Assembly: GCA_003666485.1 (NCBI GenBank)
Contig: CP032931.1
Span: 434,001-498,000, forward strand
Length of the DNA: 64,000 nucleotides
Reading direction: 5' to 3'
Origin: Levilactobacillus brevis
Lineage (GTDB): Bacteria; Bacillota; Bacilli; Lactobacillales; Lactobacillaceae
The notes under the pieces were generated by a model that made no database searches, was not told where the DNA came from, and saw only the letters and a program-made list of their open reading frames with translations. The position numbers and the translations under genes are program-made. The first letter of the stretch is position 1, and every line of letters starts with the position of its first letter. Below are positions 45,659 through 55,989 of the stretch, in pieces.

Positions 45659-46306
45659 CTAAGCGCCTTTCACCGCGTCAGCCACCGGCACATCGCCGTT
45701 GACCAATTCAATGATCTTGCCGGGAAGTGGGTGCTTGACGACAGCCACGACCGTTGCGGCAACGTCAGCTCGCGTGATGGCACTGGTATCGCTGCTGGCG
45801 GGGTCTAAGGTGATCTTGCCAGTCGGGTCGTCGTTGGTCAACATGCCCGGCCGTAAAATGGTGTAAGCTAAATTGGTCCGGTGGCGTAACCATTGGTCGG
45901 CATAGTATTTTGCCACGTAATAAGGGCGAATACCAGACTTTTCCCAGAAGGACCGGTCGTCGGTTCCCAGGGCACTAACCATAATGAAACGCTTGATGCC
46001 GGCCTTTTCCGTCGCAATCATGGCCTTGATGGCCCCGTCCAGGTCAATGTTTAAGGTCATGTCATCGCCGGTACTGCCACCAGAACCAGCGGAGAAGATG
46101 ACCGTGTCGATATCATTCATCGCGGGAACCATGGCGTCGGCGGTCCCCATCAGATCGAACATCCGGGGTTGGCCACCGAGGCTCTTGATCGTATCCGCCT
46201 GTTGCGCATTGCGAATCCCACCGTAAACGGTCTCGCCGGTAGCGGCCAGTTGCTTGACGATGTGCTGGCCAACGTGACCGTGAGCACCAATAATTAAAGT
46301 TGTCAT
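45659..46306 (-). CDS. NmrA-like NAD(P)-binding protein
   Basis: 215 aa atypical SDR. MTTLIIGAHGHVGQHIVKQL carries the GxxGxxG-type cofactor motif, then DIDTVIFSAGS, RFIMVSALGTDD and YTILRPGML, as in YwnB/YhfK-like NAD(P)-binding proteins. The YVAKYYADQWL segment supplies Tyr/Lys. Function is usually unknown (possible redox sensor or reductase). TAGGAGGAA 6 nt before ATG 46306 sets the start. Confidence 0.85.
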   Translation of the reverse strand: MTTLIIGAHGHVGQHIVKQLAATGETVYGGIRNAQQADTIKSLGGQPRMFDLMGTADAMVPAMNDIDTVIFSAGSGGSTGDDMTLNIDLDGAIKAMIATEKAGIKRFIMVSALGTDDRSFWEKSGIRPYYVAKYYADQWLRHRTNLAYTILRPGMLTNDDPTGKITLDPASSDTSAITRADVAATVVAVVKHPLPGKIIELVNGDVPVADAVKGA

Positions 46307-46333
46307 GAAATTCCTCCTAGTTTTGCGAGTCAC

Positions 46334-46782
46334 TTAACTAAGGTCTACTTTAACGGTTTCAGCCGTGAATTTCAGCTAAAACGACTTCTTAGCGTTTTGG
46401 GGGTCAGTCCAATTCGGTTTATCGCGGACTGATTGCTGAGGTCGGAGGCAAAGTGGTGGCGAAAATTACCGGTTTTGGGTATAATTTTTAATAATTAGCA
46501 GCGGCAGTTTGTCAGGCGAGAAACCGGTTAAACAGTGACCTAACAACGATTGAGTTGTGTGTGATTAATTGTGAAAAAGATTACGATTGTTTCAAGCTGG
46601 TTTTTCACCTGATAAGCCGTATAATAGAGATAAATCATCCCTGACAGTTAGAACACCCACTGATTTCCAAATGGGGGGAGTAGTGGTTATTTGGTTAAAA
46701 TGTAACCGTTTTAATCATCTGAAATGTTAACGACTGGCTGTACTCGGGAGAACTTCTATAACAGAAAAGGGGTCGTTTCATT
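46334..46782 (+). promoter_or_regulatory. ndh upstream region and leader
   Basis: About 450 nt without genes. TATAAT at 46620-46625 is a likely ndh -10; the -35 is weak. The predicted leader (about 46632-46782) contains a hairpin CCACT (46657-46661)/AGTGG (46682-46686) whose loop holds TGGGGGGAGT (46672-46681). That loop is complementary over 10 nt to the C-rich loop of the small RNA at 57771-57923. RBS AAAAGGGG lies near 46770. Confidence 0.5.
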
Positions 46783-47994
46783 ATGGCAACGATTTTAGTT
46801 CTAGGTGGCGGATACGCCGGTATGCGGGCCGTCAAGTTCTTGCAACGCGAGGTTCCTAGCGAAGACCAGATTGTGCTGGTCGATAAGACGGGAACGCACA
46901 CGGAAAAAACCAACTTACACGAAGTGGCGGCGGGAACCATTGCGCCAGAACGGATTACCTATGAGATCAACGATGTGATCGGGAGCCGGGTCAACTTCAT
47001 CCGCGACACGGTCACCAACGTCGACGTTGACCAAAAGCAGGTCACCTTAGAAAATCATGCACCTTTGACCTATGACTATCTGGTCTTGGCGCTGGGCTTC
47101 CAGTCCGAAACGTTCGGATTGAAGGGCGCGACGGAAAACGCCTTACCAATGGATGATTTGGAAACGTCCGAGGCGGTTTACCAACACATTGAAAATAAAG
47201 CCAAAAACTACGCTCAGACGCAAGATGAAAACGACTTGACGATTGCGGTCTGTGGGGCCGGCTTTACCGGGATCGAACTGCTGGGCGAGCTCAGCCAATC
47301 CTTGCCAAAGCTCCAAACGCGCTATAACACGCCAGCCTTCAAGGTGGTTTGCTTAGAAATGGGCAAGAGTATTTTGCCAATGTTTGACAAGTCACTGGCA
47401 GACTACGCGTTGGCCTTCATGTCCAAGCACCATATCGAAATGAAGTTGGGCGCCGCGATTACCGAAATTAAACCGGGTGCGGTCGTTTACCAAGATAAAA
47501 ATAGTGACGACGAGGCAGAACACGAAGTCAAAGCCAACACGATCGTTTGGACCGTGGGGGTCAGTGGGTCACAAGTCATTGCGGACTCCGGCTTCGAACA
47601 ACGGCGTAACCGGGTCGTGGTCAAGGACGACCTGACGTTGGAAGGTCACCCAGAGGTCTACATCATTGGGGATGTCTCCGCGGTCATGGATCCAGACAGC
47701 GGCCGGCCATACCCAACGACGGCGCAAATCGCGTTGGCTTGTGGGTCACACGCCGCGAAGAACATCGGCTTGGCCTTACGGGGTCACGAGACGCGGCCGT
47801 TCGTCTACAAGTCCAGCGGGACCGTGGCCTCATTGAGTGACCGTGATGGTATTGGTGAAATCTTCAGTAGTAAGAAGAAGATTCACGGGTACGTGGCGTC
47901 TGCCATGAAGAAGATCATCACTGACCGCTCCTTGATGGAAAGTGCCCACTTGAGTACCACATTAGCCAAGGGTCGCTTTGATTTATACCACTAA
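46783..47994 (+). CDS. ndh: Type II NADH dehydrogenase
   Basis: 403 aa. Two dinucleotide-binding folds: N-terminal FAD site ILVLGGGYAGM and NADH site IAVCGAGFTGIELLGEL; IIGDVSAV near 295 binds FAD; the C-terminal 60 residues are the membrane-association part. It is the non-proton-pumping NADH:quinone oxidoreductase, feeding a simple respiratory chain when quinone/heme are available, or disposing of NADH. Monocistronic with a strong terminator. Confidence 0.92.
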   Translation: MATILVLGGGYAGMRAVKFLQREVPSEDQIVLVDKTGTHTEKTNLHEVAAGTIAPERITYEINDVIGSRVNFIRDTVTNVDVDQKQVTLENHAPLTYDYLVLALGFQSETFGLKGATENALPMDDLETSEAVYQHIENKAKNYAQTQDENDLTIAVCGAGFTGIELLGELSQSLPKLQTRYNTPAFKVVCLEMGKSILPMFDKSLADYALAFMSKHHIEMKLGAAITEIKPGAVVYQDKNSDDEAEHEVKANTIVWTVGVSGSQVIADSGFEQRRNRVVVKDDLTLEGHPEVYIIGDVSAVMDPDSGRPYPTTAQIALACGSHAAKNIGLALRGHETRPFVYKSSGTVASLSDRDGIGEIFSSKKKIHGYVASAMKKIITDRSLMESAHLSTTLAKGRFDLYH

Positions 47995-48012
47995 ACTTCA
48001 GACAAATAAATC

Positions 48013-48045
48013 AGCGAGTGGGCAAATTAGCCCGCTCGCTTTTTT
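48013..48045 (+). terminator. Terminator after ndh
   Basis: AGCGAGTGGGC (48013-48023) pairs with GCCCGCTCGCT (48030-48040), then TTTTT. Confidence 0.88.
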
Positions 48046-48078
48046 AATGGTAAAATAAGACAAAAAGGTGGAATTGCC

Positions 48079-48606
48079 ATGCTACAAAAGCAGCTCAACA
48101 CACCGTTGGGGCCGATGACAGCCATGTCAGATGGCCTGTCGTTAAACGGCCTGTGGTTTGTGGATCAGAAATATTACGGAAGTACGTTGCCCAAGCTGAC
48201 TTTGTTGGCGCAACGACCAATTTTTGCCAAAGTGCAGGCGTGGCTGGACGCCTACTTCGCTGGTGAAGATCCGACCGTTGATTTTCCGGTCCAACCCGCG
48301 GGAACGCCCTTTCGTCAGGCGGTGTGGGCGCAGCTACGGCAGATTCCTTATGGCGAGGTGACGACGTACGGGACACTGGCTACGGTGGTCGGTGACCAAC
48401 TAGGGCATTTGGTTGGAGCCCAGGCGATTGGTGGGGCTGTCGGGCATAACCCGATCAGCTTGGTTATTTCGTGTCATCGGGTGGTTGCCGGTGATGGTGC
48501 GTTGACCGGCTACGCTGGCGGCATGGCGCGTAAACAAGCGCTGTTGCGGCTGGAGGGTCAGCTAAAAACGAACGAAGAGCACGTAAGTTTACGGAAAACC
48601 CCCTGA
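48079..48606 (+). CDS. ogt: Methylated-DNA:protein-cysteine methyltransferase
   Basis: 175 aa. C-terminal alkyltransferase domain: FRQAVWAQLRQIPYGEVTTYG (helix-turn-helix and Arg finger region), AVGHNPISLVISCHRVV with acceptor Cys132, and GYAGGMARKQALL. It repairs O6-methylguanine by suicidal transfer of the alkyl group. The usual PCHRV is SCHRV here, a known-position variant. AAAAGGTGG precedes ATG. Confidence 0.9.
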   Translation: MLQKQLNTPLGPMTAMSDGLSLNGLWFVDQKYYGSTLPKLTLLAQRPIFAKVQAWLDAYFAGEDPTVDFPVQPAGTPFRQAVWAQLRQIPYGEVTTYGTLATVVGDQLGHLVGAQAIGGAVGHNPISLVISCHRVVAGDGALTGYAGGMARKQALLRLEGQLKTNEEHVSLRKTP

Positions 48607-48899
48607 ATTTCAGAAAAATAGCGGGTGTTTTACCCGTTGTGCACAAAACTATCGTACAATCAGTCCGGAGATATGCTATAATCAATCCTGTTCAAATACT
48701 TTAGAGTACGATTATTAATAGACATAATCGGTTGATAAAATTGTCGAGTTTTTTCACGAAAGGGGTTTCTTCTGCCGTGAGAACGCGTATAATTTTAGTC
48801 AGCTTAGGACGTGAGTTCAGGTTACTGGTTTCTGGGGGGATTGCTAGTAACGTTTGATACTTAAACATAGATAGTGTGTAAATGATTGGAGGTATCACG

Positions 48900-49466
48900 A
48901 TGGCTGCATCAGAAACTAAGGAGCGAATTGCGGAGGCCTTGGCTTCGTTGTTGAACCACAATACGTTTGATAAGATCACGGTCCGTGAAATTGCGGATGA
49001 GGCGGAAGTCCACCGGAAGACGTTCTATTATTACTTTGCGGATAAATATGAGTTGTTGGCATTTGTTTACGAGCACTTCATCGTTGAAGCGCCACGGCAT
49101 GAACAACCCATGACCTTGACCTTAGAGAACTGGCGACCGGCAGTGATTCAATTGCTCGAACGCATCGCTGATCATTCAAAGATCTTCTTGAACGCCTACC
49201 CGTATGATGATGGGGGTTGGCGTCAATCAATGAATGAATTTGTGGCATCACGATTGTCAATTCTGCTCCATGCAATGCCCGAGTACCGTTACTTAAAGGA
49301 AGATGTCATTGACACGTCCGCAGAATTCATTGCGTCCGGGGCTTTAGGCATCATCAATAAATGGGCTGACGACAGCTTCACGGCAAATCCGCGAACGGTG
49401 TTAGACCAAATTACGACGGCTAACCGGCTGTTCAACGGGATTTTGGATCGTTGGAAGTTGAGCTAG
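48900..49466 (+). CDS. TetR family transcriptional regulator
   Basis: 188 aa. N-terminal helix-turn-helix ITVREIADEAEVHRKTFYYYFADKYELL is the canonical TetR DNA-binding motif; the C-terminal ligand domain resembles the TetR_C_7 (DhaS-like) group. TGGAGG 10 nt before ATG 48900 excludes the earlier in-frame ATG. It precedes a semialdehyde-dehydrogenase gene but a terminator separates them, so targets are unclear. Confidence 0.9.
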   Translation: MAASETKERIAEALASLLNHNTFDKITVREIADEAEVHRKTFYYYFADKYELLAFVYEHFIVEAPRHEQPMTLTLENWRPAVIQLLERIADHSKIFLNAYPYDDGGWRQSMNEFVASRLSILLHAMPEYRYLKEDVIDTSAEFIASGALGIINKWADDSFTANPRTVLDQITTANRLFNGILDRWKLS

Positions 49467-49499
49467 ACGTCTCATAAAATTGCATGCAGTATTCGCGGG

Positions 49500-49527
49500 G
49501 ACCTGGAAAATTTTCCGGGTCTTTTTT
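49500..49527 (+). terminator. Terminator after tetR
   Basis: GACCTGGAAAA pairs with TTTTCCGGGTC as a near-perfect hairpin with a minimal loop, then TTTTTT. Confidence 0.75.
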
Positions 49528-49764
49528 ATGGCCACAAACGCGTCAAATTTGCCGGTTGGTTAAGCCCCAACATTGGTAAAGATATGGTAGACCAATTTTA
49601 TAAAATGCAACCGGTTGAAAGTGGATGAGTCTGATGGTTTCACAAATATTTTGCTGAAAAAATCACAAACAAAAGACTGGTATTAAAGGAATTAGACGGG
49701 TATAGTATCACTCGTAAGGGGTTACATTGTGAATGACGGAGAACCCCATAAGGAGGAAATTAAG

Positions 49765-51180
49765 ATGGCCTACCAAACTACCAATCCCTATACCAATGAA
49801 GTAGTCAAAACTTATGAAAACGCGACACCTGAATACGTGGAAGCAAGTCTTGCCAAGGCACAAAAACTGTACAAAGCATGGCGGAATGATCCGGTCTTTA
49901 CTCGGACACCCGTCTTACACAAGCTGGCGCAAATTTTCCGTGATGAAACGGATAGTCTCGCGAAGGTGTTAACGACTGAAATGGGCAAGCTGTACACCGA
50001 AGCTAAGGGTGAAGTGATTCTCTGTGCCATGATTGCGGATTACTACGCTGACCATGCCGCAGAACTCCTGACGCCCCGCAAGATCGAAACGATTGCCGGC
50101 GAAGCGCAATTGGAAAATCATCCGTTAGGCGTCCTGCTGGCGGTCGAACCATGGAACTTCCCATACTACCAAATGATGCGGATCTTTGCGCCTAACTTTG
50201 CGGTAGGGGACCCCATCGTGTACAAGCATGCGGCCATCACCCCAGCCTCAGCATTGGCTTTTGAAGACGCTGTTCGCCGCGCGGGTGCGCCAGATGGTGC
50301 GTTGACCAACCTCTTCTTGTCTTACGACCAAGTGTCTGACGTGGTCGCTGACAAGCGGATCCAAGGGGTCGCTCTGACCGGTTCCGAACGTGGGGGGACT
50401 GCGGTCGCTGAAGTGGCTGGCAAGTACTTGAAGAAGAACACCATGGAGCTTGGCGGGGTCGATGCCTTTATCGTGGCCCATGACGCCAACATGGCTGACG
50501 TGAAGGCGATTGCCCCGCGGGCGCGTTTATACAACGCCGGGCAGGTCTGCACGTCATCCAAGCGTTTTATCGTGACGGCTAACCATTACGATGAGTTCCT
50601 GGAATCCTTGAAGGCGGCCTTCTCATCAGTTAAGATGGGCGACCCGATGGATCCAGAAACCACGCTGGCACCGATGAACTCCAAGAAGGCGAAGGAAAAG
50701 CTACAGGTACAGGTCAACGAAGCCATTGCTGGCGGCGCGACGGCCTACTACGTGCATGAACCGATCGACGACGAGGGCCAATTCTTCATGCCAACCATTT
50801 TGACGGATATCGATAAGAGTAACCCGGCATATGGTAAGGAAATGTTTGGTCCCGTGGCGCAGGTCTACAAGGTCGCTGATGACGACGCAGCCGTTGCCTT
50901 GGCTAACGATGCGGACTACGGCCTGGGCGGCATTGTCTTTGCCGGCAGCCAAGAAGCGGGCGCTAAGTTGGCCTCCCGGATTGAAACGGGAATGGTCTTC
51001 GTCAACACCTTCTTCAGCTCATTGCCAGAGCTGGAATTCGGTGGCGTCAAGAAGTCCGGCTTCGGCCGTGAATTGGGTCAAACCGGGATTTCCAGCTTCG
51101 TCAACCAGGAACTGGTCGTTAAGCGGGACCACCCGAATGATGATGAAACTGGTGGGTTGATTTTGCCACATAAGTTTTAG
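49765..51180 (+). CDS. NAD(P)-dependent succinate-semialdehyde dehydrogenase-like ALDH
   Basis: 471 aa aldehyde dehydrogenase. Motifs: VEPWNFPYYQ (cofactor site), GVALTGSERGG, general base Glu228 in TMELGG, nucleophile Cys262 in NAGQVCTSSKR, and PELEFGGVKKSGFGREL. It best fits the GabD/YneI group oxidising succinate semialdehyde or similar short aldehydes. No gabT is adjacent. AAGGAGG 9 nt before ATG 49765 sets the start over an in-frame upstream one. Confidence 0.88.
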   Translation: MAYQTTNPYTNEVVKTYENATPEYVEASLAKAQKLYKAWRNDPVFTRTPVLHKLAQIFRDETDSLAKVLTTEMGKLYTEAKGEVILCAMIADYYADHAAELLTPRKIETIAGEAQLENHPLGVLLAVEPWNFPYYQMMRIFAPNFAVGDPIVYKHAAITPASALAFEDAVRRAGAPDGALTNLFLSYDQVSDVVADKRIQGVALTGSERGGTAVAEVAGKYLKKNTMELGGVDAFIVAHDANMADVKAIAPRARLYNAGQVCTSSKRFIVTANHYDEFLESLKAAFSSVKMGDPMDPETTLAPMNSKKAKEKLQVQVNEAIAGGATAYYVHEPIDDEGQFFMPTILTDIDKSNPAYGKEMFGPVAQVYKVADDDAAVALANDADYGLGGIVFAGSQEAGAKLASRIETGMVFVNTFFSSLPELEFGGVKKSGFGRELGQTGISSFVNQELVVKRDHPNDDETGGLILPHKF

Positions 51181-51203
51181 AGAATGAAATGATGTTTTTG
51201 GAG

Positions 51204-51233
51204 GGGATGACCTGTCGTGGGTTGTCCCTTTTT
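51204..51233 (+). terminator. Terminator after ALDH gene
   Basis: GGGATGACC (51204-51212) pairs with GGTTGTCCC (51220-51228), then TTTTT. Confidence 0.75.
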
Positions 51234-51285
51234 ATGGGCTCAAAAAAGTGGATGCCAGTGGGTGATAATTAGTCATACAAAGTGA

Positions 51286-51450
51286 TTGATATCTTAATGC
51301 GAGTTGTGTATATTCACTGGTAAGAGCTGTGCTTTTTCAGAAATAAATTGGTGATTCTCTACCAAAAAGTGAGAGGTTTACGATAGGCGATTCTCTGCCA
51401 TAAGTGAGAGATTTAGTGTTGAGGGGCTGCTTGTCAGCCTCCTTTTTTAG
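51286..51450 (+). ncRNA. Candidate small RNA with two repeated hairpins
   Basis: TTGATA (51286-51291) and TATATT (51309-51314) are 17 nt apart, predicting a start near 51321. Two imperfect direct repeats follow (51350-51380 and 51386-51415), each GG(T/C)GATTCTCT…GTGAGAG and each able to form a short hairpin. An intrinsic terminator GGGGCTG/CAGCCTC with TTTTTT (51423-51448) closes the unit. No open reading frame is evident. The ALDH terminator upstream isolates it, so a ~125-nt independent transcript is likely. Confidence 0.55.
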
Positions 51451-51643
51451 TGGAAAGTTGTGAGAAGTTTGGCGATGACATTGGGTTAGTCGCTAAATGT
51501 TTTGGGAATAGTCAGCCATCCTTGCTAATCAGGTTATCAGTTAGGTGGAAGAATCAATCTTAAAAATTCATCATTACGCAAAATTATTGTAAAAATCAAA
51601 TAAAATGTGATAATCTGAACAAGTACAAAAGTTGAAAGGGTGA

Positions 51644-52399
<756 letters not shown>

Positions 52400-52423
52400 C
52401 GATAACTGAATGCAAGACACCAA

Positions 52424-52462
52424 GAGAGGCCGATGACGATAACCGTCACAGGCCTCTCTTTT
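52424..52462 (+). terminator. Terminator after SDR
   Basis: GAGAGGCC (52424-52431) pairs with GGCCTCTC (52451-52458), with inner TGACG/CGTCA, then TTTTC. Confidence 0.78.
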
Positions 52463-52472
52463 CAGTCGTAGA

Positions 52473-52991
52473 TTAATGTTCGGTAGCTAATTTTGAATAG
52501 ACGGCCGCGTCGGTAAATCCCGTGGTCGTGGGGATGTGCTGGCGCAAAATGCCATCCAACTGGTAGTGATTGCGTTCGGCGACTTGGCGGCTAGCGTGAT
52601 TGGCGGTCGCCGCTAGAATCTCTAACTTGACCAAGTTGAGCTGGTCAAAGCCGACCGCCTCTACCTCTGCGAGACTGCGGCTGATGACGCCTTGTCCCCG
52701 GAAATCGCGGCCGAGCCAATAACCGACGTCGGCGTGGCGGTCTTGGAAATTGTGCAGGTCGATCATGCCAGCGGGCTGTTGGTCGACCCAAATGACGGCC
52801 AACCAAAGCTGTTTATCCGCGATGCGTCCCTGACAGTAGCGCAGGAAGATCCGTTCATCGGCCGCCGAATGCGTCGTTGCCGCCCAGGGGAGCCAGCGAG
52901 CCAGGGTGGCTTGGTCTTGTTGGATTAGGGCGAACAAGGCCGGCGCATCCGCCACATTGGGCGAGCGTAGGTCAATTTTTGGTTGTGTCAT
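52473..52991 (-). CDS. GNAT acetyltransferase, RimJ/RimL-like
   Basis: 172 aa. PALFALIQQDQATLARWLPW is the usual N-terminal element of RimL-type enzymes; DVGYWLGRDFRGQGVISRSL holds the acetyl-CoA pyrophosphate-binding RxxGxx motif; NHASRQVAERNHYQLDGIL is the conserved C-terminal part. Likely acetylates a ribosomal or other protein N-terminus. Minus strand, upstream of mntH by transcription but separated by a terminator. Confidence 0.85.
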   Translation of the reverse strand: MTQPKIDLRSPNVADAPALFALIQQDQATLARWLPWAATTHSAADERIFLRYCQGRIADKQLWLAVIWVDQQPAGMIDLHNFQDRHADVGYWLGRDFRGQGVISRSLAEVEAVGFDQLNLVKLEILAATANHASRQVAERNHYQLDGILRQHIPTTTGFTDAAVYSKLATEH

Positions 52992-53054
52992 TGGCGCACC
53001 TCCTGAACCTTTTCTCCAGTTATACGCGCTACCAGGCGGAAAGTCAAAGTGTCC

Positions 53055-53092
53055 AAAATAAAAACGGCCAGGAACGCGTCCCAGCCGTTTGG
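53055..53092 (-). terminator. Terminator of mntH
   Basis: On the minus strand AAACGGC pairs with GCCGTTT with further inner pairing, then TTTATTTT. Located 11 nt past the mntH stop (53103). Confidence 0.75.
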
Positions 53093-53102
53093 TCGTGGTG
53101 AG

Positions 53103-54479
53103 TTACTTGACGATACCCACCGTATTTAAAATCAGGTAAATGTTCAAAATAATCAGAATGACCGCGATGATCCAACCCAGAATCTTACTCCAGGTCCGGT
53201 TGACGAATTCACCCATCAGATCCTTACTACTGGTGAAGATGACCAGCGGAATCATGGCAAATGGCAACGCGATACTCAAGAAGACTTGTGAGAACGTCAG
53301 TAGGTTTTCAATCTTGGCCTCGTTACCGTGGTAAATGATGGCGAAGATGATCACTGGCGTCACGGAGAGTAACCGGGTAATCAACCGTTGGGCCCAAAGT
53401 GGCATCTTCAGGTTGATGAACCCTTCCATGATGATCTGCCCAGCCAGCGTCCCGGTGATGGTCGAACTTTGCCCGGATGATAAGAGGGCTAAGGCGAACA
53501 GCATACTCAAGATTGGACTGGCGATGGCGCCCACGATTTGACTATCGCTCAAGGCGTTGAACAGGTCGACGAATCGGCCCAGGTCACTGTTCGTTCCGAA
53601 GAACAGGGCAGCCCCTAAGATCAGCAACAGACTGTTGACGACGAAGGCCAATGTCAATTGGATGTTGGAATCGATCGTGGTGAACTTGATGGCCTGGGCC
53701 ACACTCTTGCGGTCCTTGCGATCAAAGCTCCGCGTCTGTGAAATTGATGACCCCAGATACAAGTCATGGGGCATCACGGTCGCCCCGACGATCCCTAAGG
53801 ACAGGTAGAGCATGCCGTGATTGGTTACGACCTTGCTAGAAGGCAGGTAGCCTTGAAGAACTTGCCCCATGTGTGGTTGGGCTAAGATGACTTCGTATAA
53901 GAAGACGAAGAGGATCACGGCCACCAGGGTCGCCACAATGGCTTCGATCTTTCTGAAACCTAACTTCATCAAGACCAACAGGACCAAAACGTCCATGGCA
54001 GTGATGATGATCCCGACAATCAGTGGGAAGCCGAACAACAGCTTTAAGGCGATGGCCGACCCAATGATTTCGGCGATATCCGTGGCCATAATGGCTAATT
54101 CAGTGATGATCCACAGGACGAAGCCGGTTCGCTTACCGGTTCGTTCCCGGGTCAATTGGGCCAAATCCTTACCGGTCACAATCCCCAATCGCGCTGACAT
54201 GGCTTGTAGCAACATGGCCACCAAGCTAGACAGTAAGACCACGGTCAGTAACGTGTACTTGTACTGAGCACCACCGGCGATGGACGTGATCCAGTTCCCG
54301 GGGTCCATATACCCCACGGCGATTAACGCCCCGGGGCCGGTATAGGCCATCAGTGTGCGCCAGAAGCCCGCATTTTGTGGGACCTCCACCGTTCCGTTGA
54401 CTTCATCCAGGCTCTTTTGGTCGCTCCCGGTTGACTGAATCATATGGTGCTTCTTCTCGTCGGTTTCATGATTCTTCAT
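53103..54479 (-). CDS. mntH: Nramp-family Mn2+/H+ symporter
   Basis: 458 aa, about eleven helices. DPGNW in TM1 ([11 protein letters not shown]) carries the metal-binding Asp/Asn, [10 protein letters not shown] in TM6 the partner Met; the canonical tetrad is MPHN, D replacing N here as in many lactobacilli. [13 protein letters not shown] is a conserved cytoplasmic loop. Lactobacilli accumulate Mn as a superoxide scavenger, which fits the peroxide- and oxygen-handling genes nearby. Promoter with inverted repeat at 54636-54663. Confidence 0.92.
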   Translation of the reverse strand: MKNHETDEKKHHMIQSTGSDQKSLDEVNGTVEVPQNAGFWRTLMAYTGPGALIAVGYMDPGNWITSIAGGAQYKYTLLTVVLLSSLVAMLLQAMSARLGIVTGKDLAQLTRERTGKRTGFVLWIITELAIMATDIAEIIGSAIALKLLFGFPLIVGIIITAMDVLVLLVLMKLGFRKIEAIVATLVAVILFVFLYEVILAQPHMGQVLQGYLPSSKVVTNHGMLYLSLGIVGATVMPHDLYLGSSISQTRSFDRKDRKSVAQAIKFTTIDSNIQLTLAFVVNSLLLILGAALFFGTNSDLGRFVDLFNALSDSQIVGAIASPILSMLFALALLSSGQSSTITGTLAGQIIMEGFINLKMPLWAQRLITRLLSVTPVIIFAIIYHGNEAKIENLLTFSQVFLSIALPFAMIPLVIFTSSKDLMGEFVNRTWSKILGWIIAVILIILNIYLILNTVGIVK

Positions 54480-54635
54480 AAAATCCCTCTTTTCTATTGG
54501 CTTAGAAATTCAGGTAGTCGATTGACTTCTGCCTTTCCTGGTAAACGCGAGTCAGCGTCAGCGTGGCGAAAATGGTGCGAATAATGGCAAAATTTACGAA
54601 ACTAACTCTAATGACGCGCTTTAATTCCACCCGTA

Positions 54636-54663
54636 AGTATAGGCTATTTAGCCGTAAAGTCAA
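54636..54663 (-). promoter_or_regulatory. mntH promoter with inverted repeat operator
   Basis: On the minus strand TTGACT (54663-54658) and TATACT (54641-54636) are 16 nt apart. The spacer contains GGCTA-AA-TAGCC (54642-54653), an inverted repeat positioned to block polymerase, as expected for a DtxR-type regulator such as MntR. The leader to the start at 54479 is about 150 nt. Confidence 0.6.
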
Positions 54664-55011
54664 CCGTGTTGGGGATAATTTTTGGCGGGCCAAAAAAGTT
54701 TTTATATTCGAGTGCTTAACTTTTTTAAATGGCTGATTGGTGGCGAAGTGCCGACGAAATTTTTTATGGTGCCGTTTCCATGCGGTTTCTACCACACTGT
54801 GTGAATTCTGCACAAAGTTAAAACTAGGTGGGGACGGGACACAAACCAGTGGGTCGGTCTAATCGCAGTATTAGGCGTTGGTTAATTTGCGGGGCAAAAA
54901 CTTTTTTCACCCAAAAGGTGTGGCCCCTGGTAAGCTGGGGCAATGACCAGGTGTAAACGCAAATAATCCGATTGGTTCCGGTTGTTTAGAAACAAATGGT
55001 AGATGACCTAG

Positions 55012-55040
55012 TTTCCAAAACTAGATGATTGCGTTATAAT
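55012..55040 (+). promoter_or_regulatory. degV promoter
   Basis: TTTCCA (55012-55017) and TATAAT (55035-55040) are 17 nt apart, 48 nt before the degV start. The rest of the 54664-55011 gap shows nothing recognisable. Confidence 0.5.
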
Positions 55041-55087
55041 AACAGATAAGATCAAAACGTGAAACTAGTAGAAATGAGGTAACTTCT

Positions 55088-55942
55088 ATGCAACCAGAAA
55101 AAATCGCCATTTTAGTGGATTCGTGTTCAGACGTCCCGGCAGATGTCTTGAAGGCTGCTGACATGGCGTTAATGCCGATGAACGTGATTTTCCGCGACCG
55201 GGTCTACGAGGACCGGTTGACGATCACGCCAGCCGAATTCTATCGGCGCCAGGCCACTGAATCGGCGACGACGGCCAGTCCCACGGGAAAAATGATTGTC
55301 GACGCGCTCGACCGAATTCAGGCCTCGGGCTACACCCACGTGATTGCCGTCTGCATCTCCGCCGCCCTGTCTGGGACCTTTCAAGAGACCCAGTTATTGG
55401 CGGCTGAGTCGCCGCTGACGGTCCATGTCATCAATACCCGCAGTGTCGGTATCGGTAGTGGCTTCGCGGCCATTTACGCGGCCCAATTGCGGGATAGTGG
55501 CCACAGCTTTGACGAGATCATCCAGGAGGTCGAACGGGTCACGGCGCAGACCAAGGTCTTCTTCTACGTGCCCAGTCTGAAATACTTGCAGGCCGGGGGC
55601 CGGATCGGCAAGGTCGCTGGCATGGCCGGCACGTTGCTGAACGTCAAGCCCATTATTTCCTGTGACGAAGAGGGTGTCTATTATCCGATTGCTAAGGTTC
55701 GTGGGGAGAAGCGCACGATTACCAAATTATTGGCGTTGATCGATGCGGCCGTCGGGGACGCCAAGCGGGTGAACATCGCCGTTTGTGACGGGGTCAACCC
55801 TGAACTACGGCAACAGGTGTTGACGCAGCTGCAGGCCAAGTACCCGCAGGTCGAGCACTGGTATGCCGGCGACGTGTCGCCAGCCCTCGGCGTGCACACG
55901 GGCCCCGGCCTCATCGGCGTCGGCGTCCAAGTCTTGGACTAG
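55088..55942 (+). CDS. DegV family fatty-acid-binding protein
   Basis: 284 aa. VDSCSDVPADVL opens the first domain; AVCISAALSGTFQ, NTRSVGIGSGFAA and FYVPSLKYLQAGGRIGK are DegV hallmarks, and HTGPGLIGVGVQ closes the protein. Related FakB proteins present fatty acids to FakA kinase. No FakA gene is adjacent. Gene followed by composite repeat B4/A10. Confidence 0.9.
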   Translation: MQPEKIAILVDSCSDVPADVLKAADMALMPMNVIFRDRVYEDRLTITPAEFYRRQATESATTASPTGKMIVDALDRIQASGYTHVIAVCISAALSGTFQETQLLAAESPLTVHVINTRSVGIGSGFAAIYAAQLRDSGHSFDEIIQEVERVTAQTKVFFYVPSLKYLQAGGRIGKVAGMAGTLLNVKPIISCDEEGVYYPIAKVRGEKRTITKLLALIDAAVGDAKRVNIAVCDGVNPELRQQVLTQLQAKYPQVEHWYAGDVSPALGVHTGPGLIGVGVQVLD

Positions 55943-55989
55943 CTTAACGACAGATATTTCATTGAAACGTCCTAAACCAGATGCCTACA

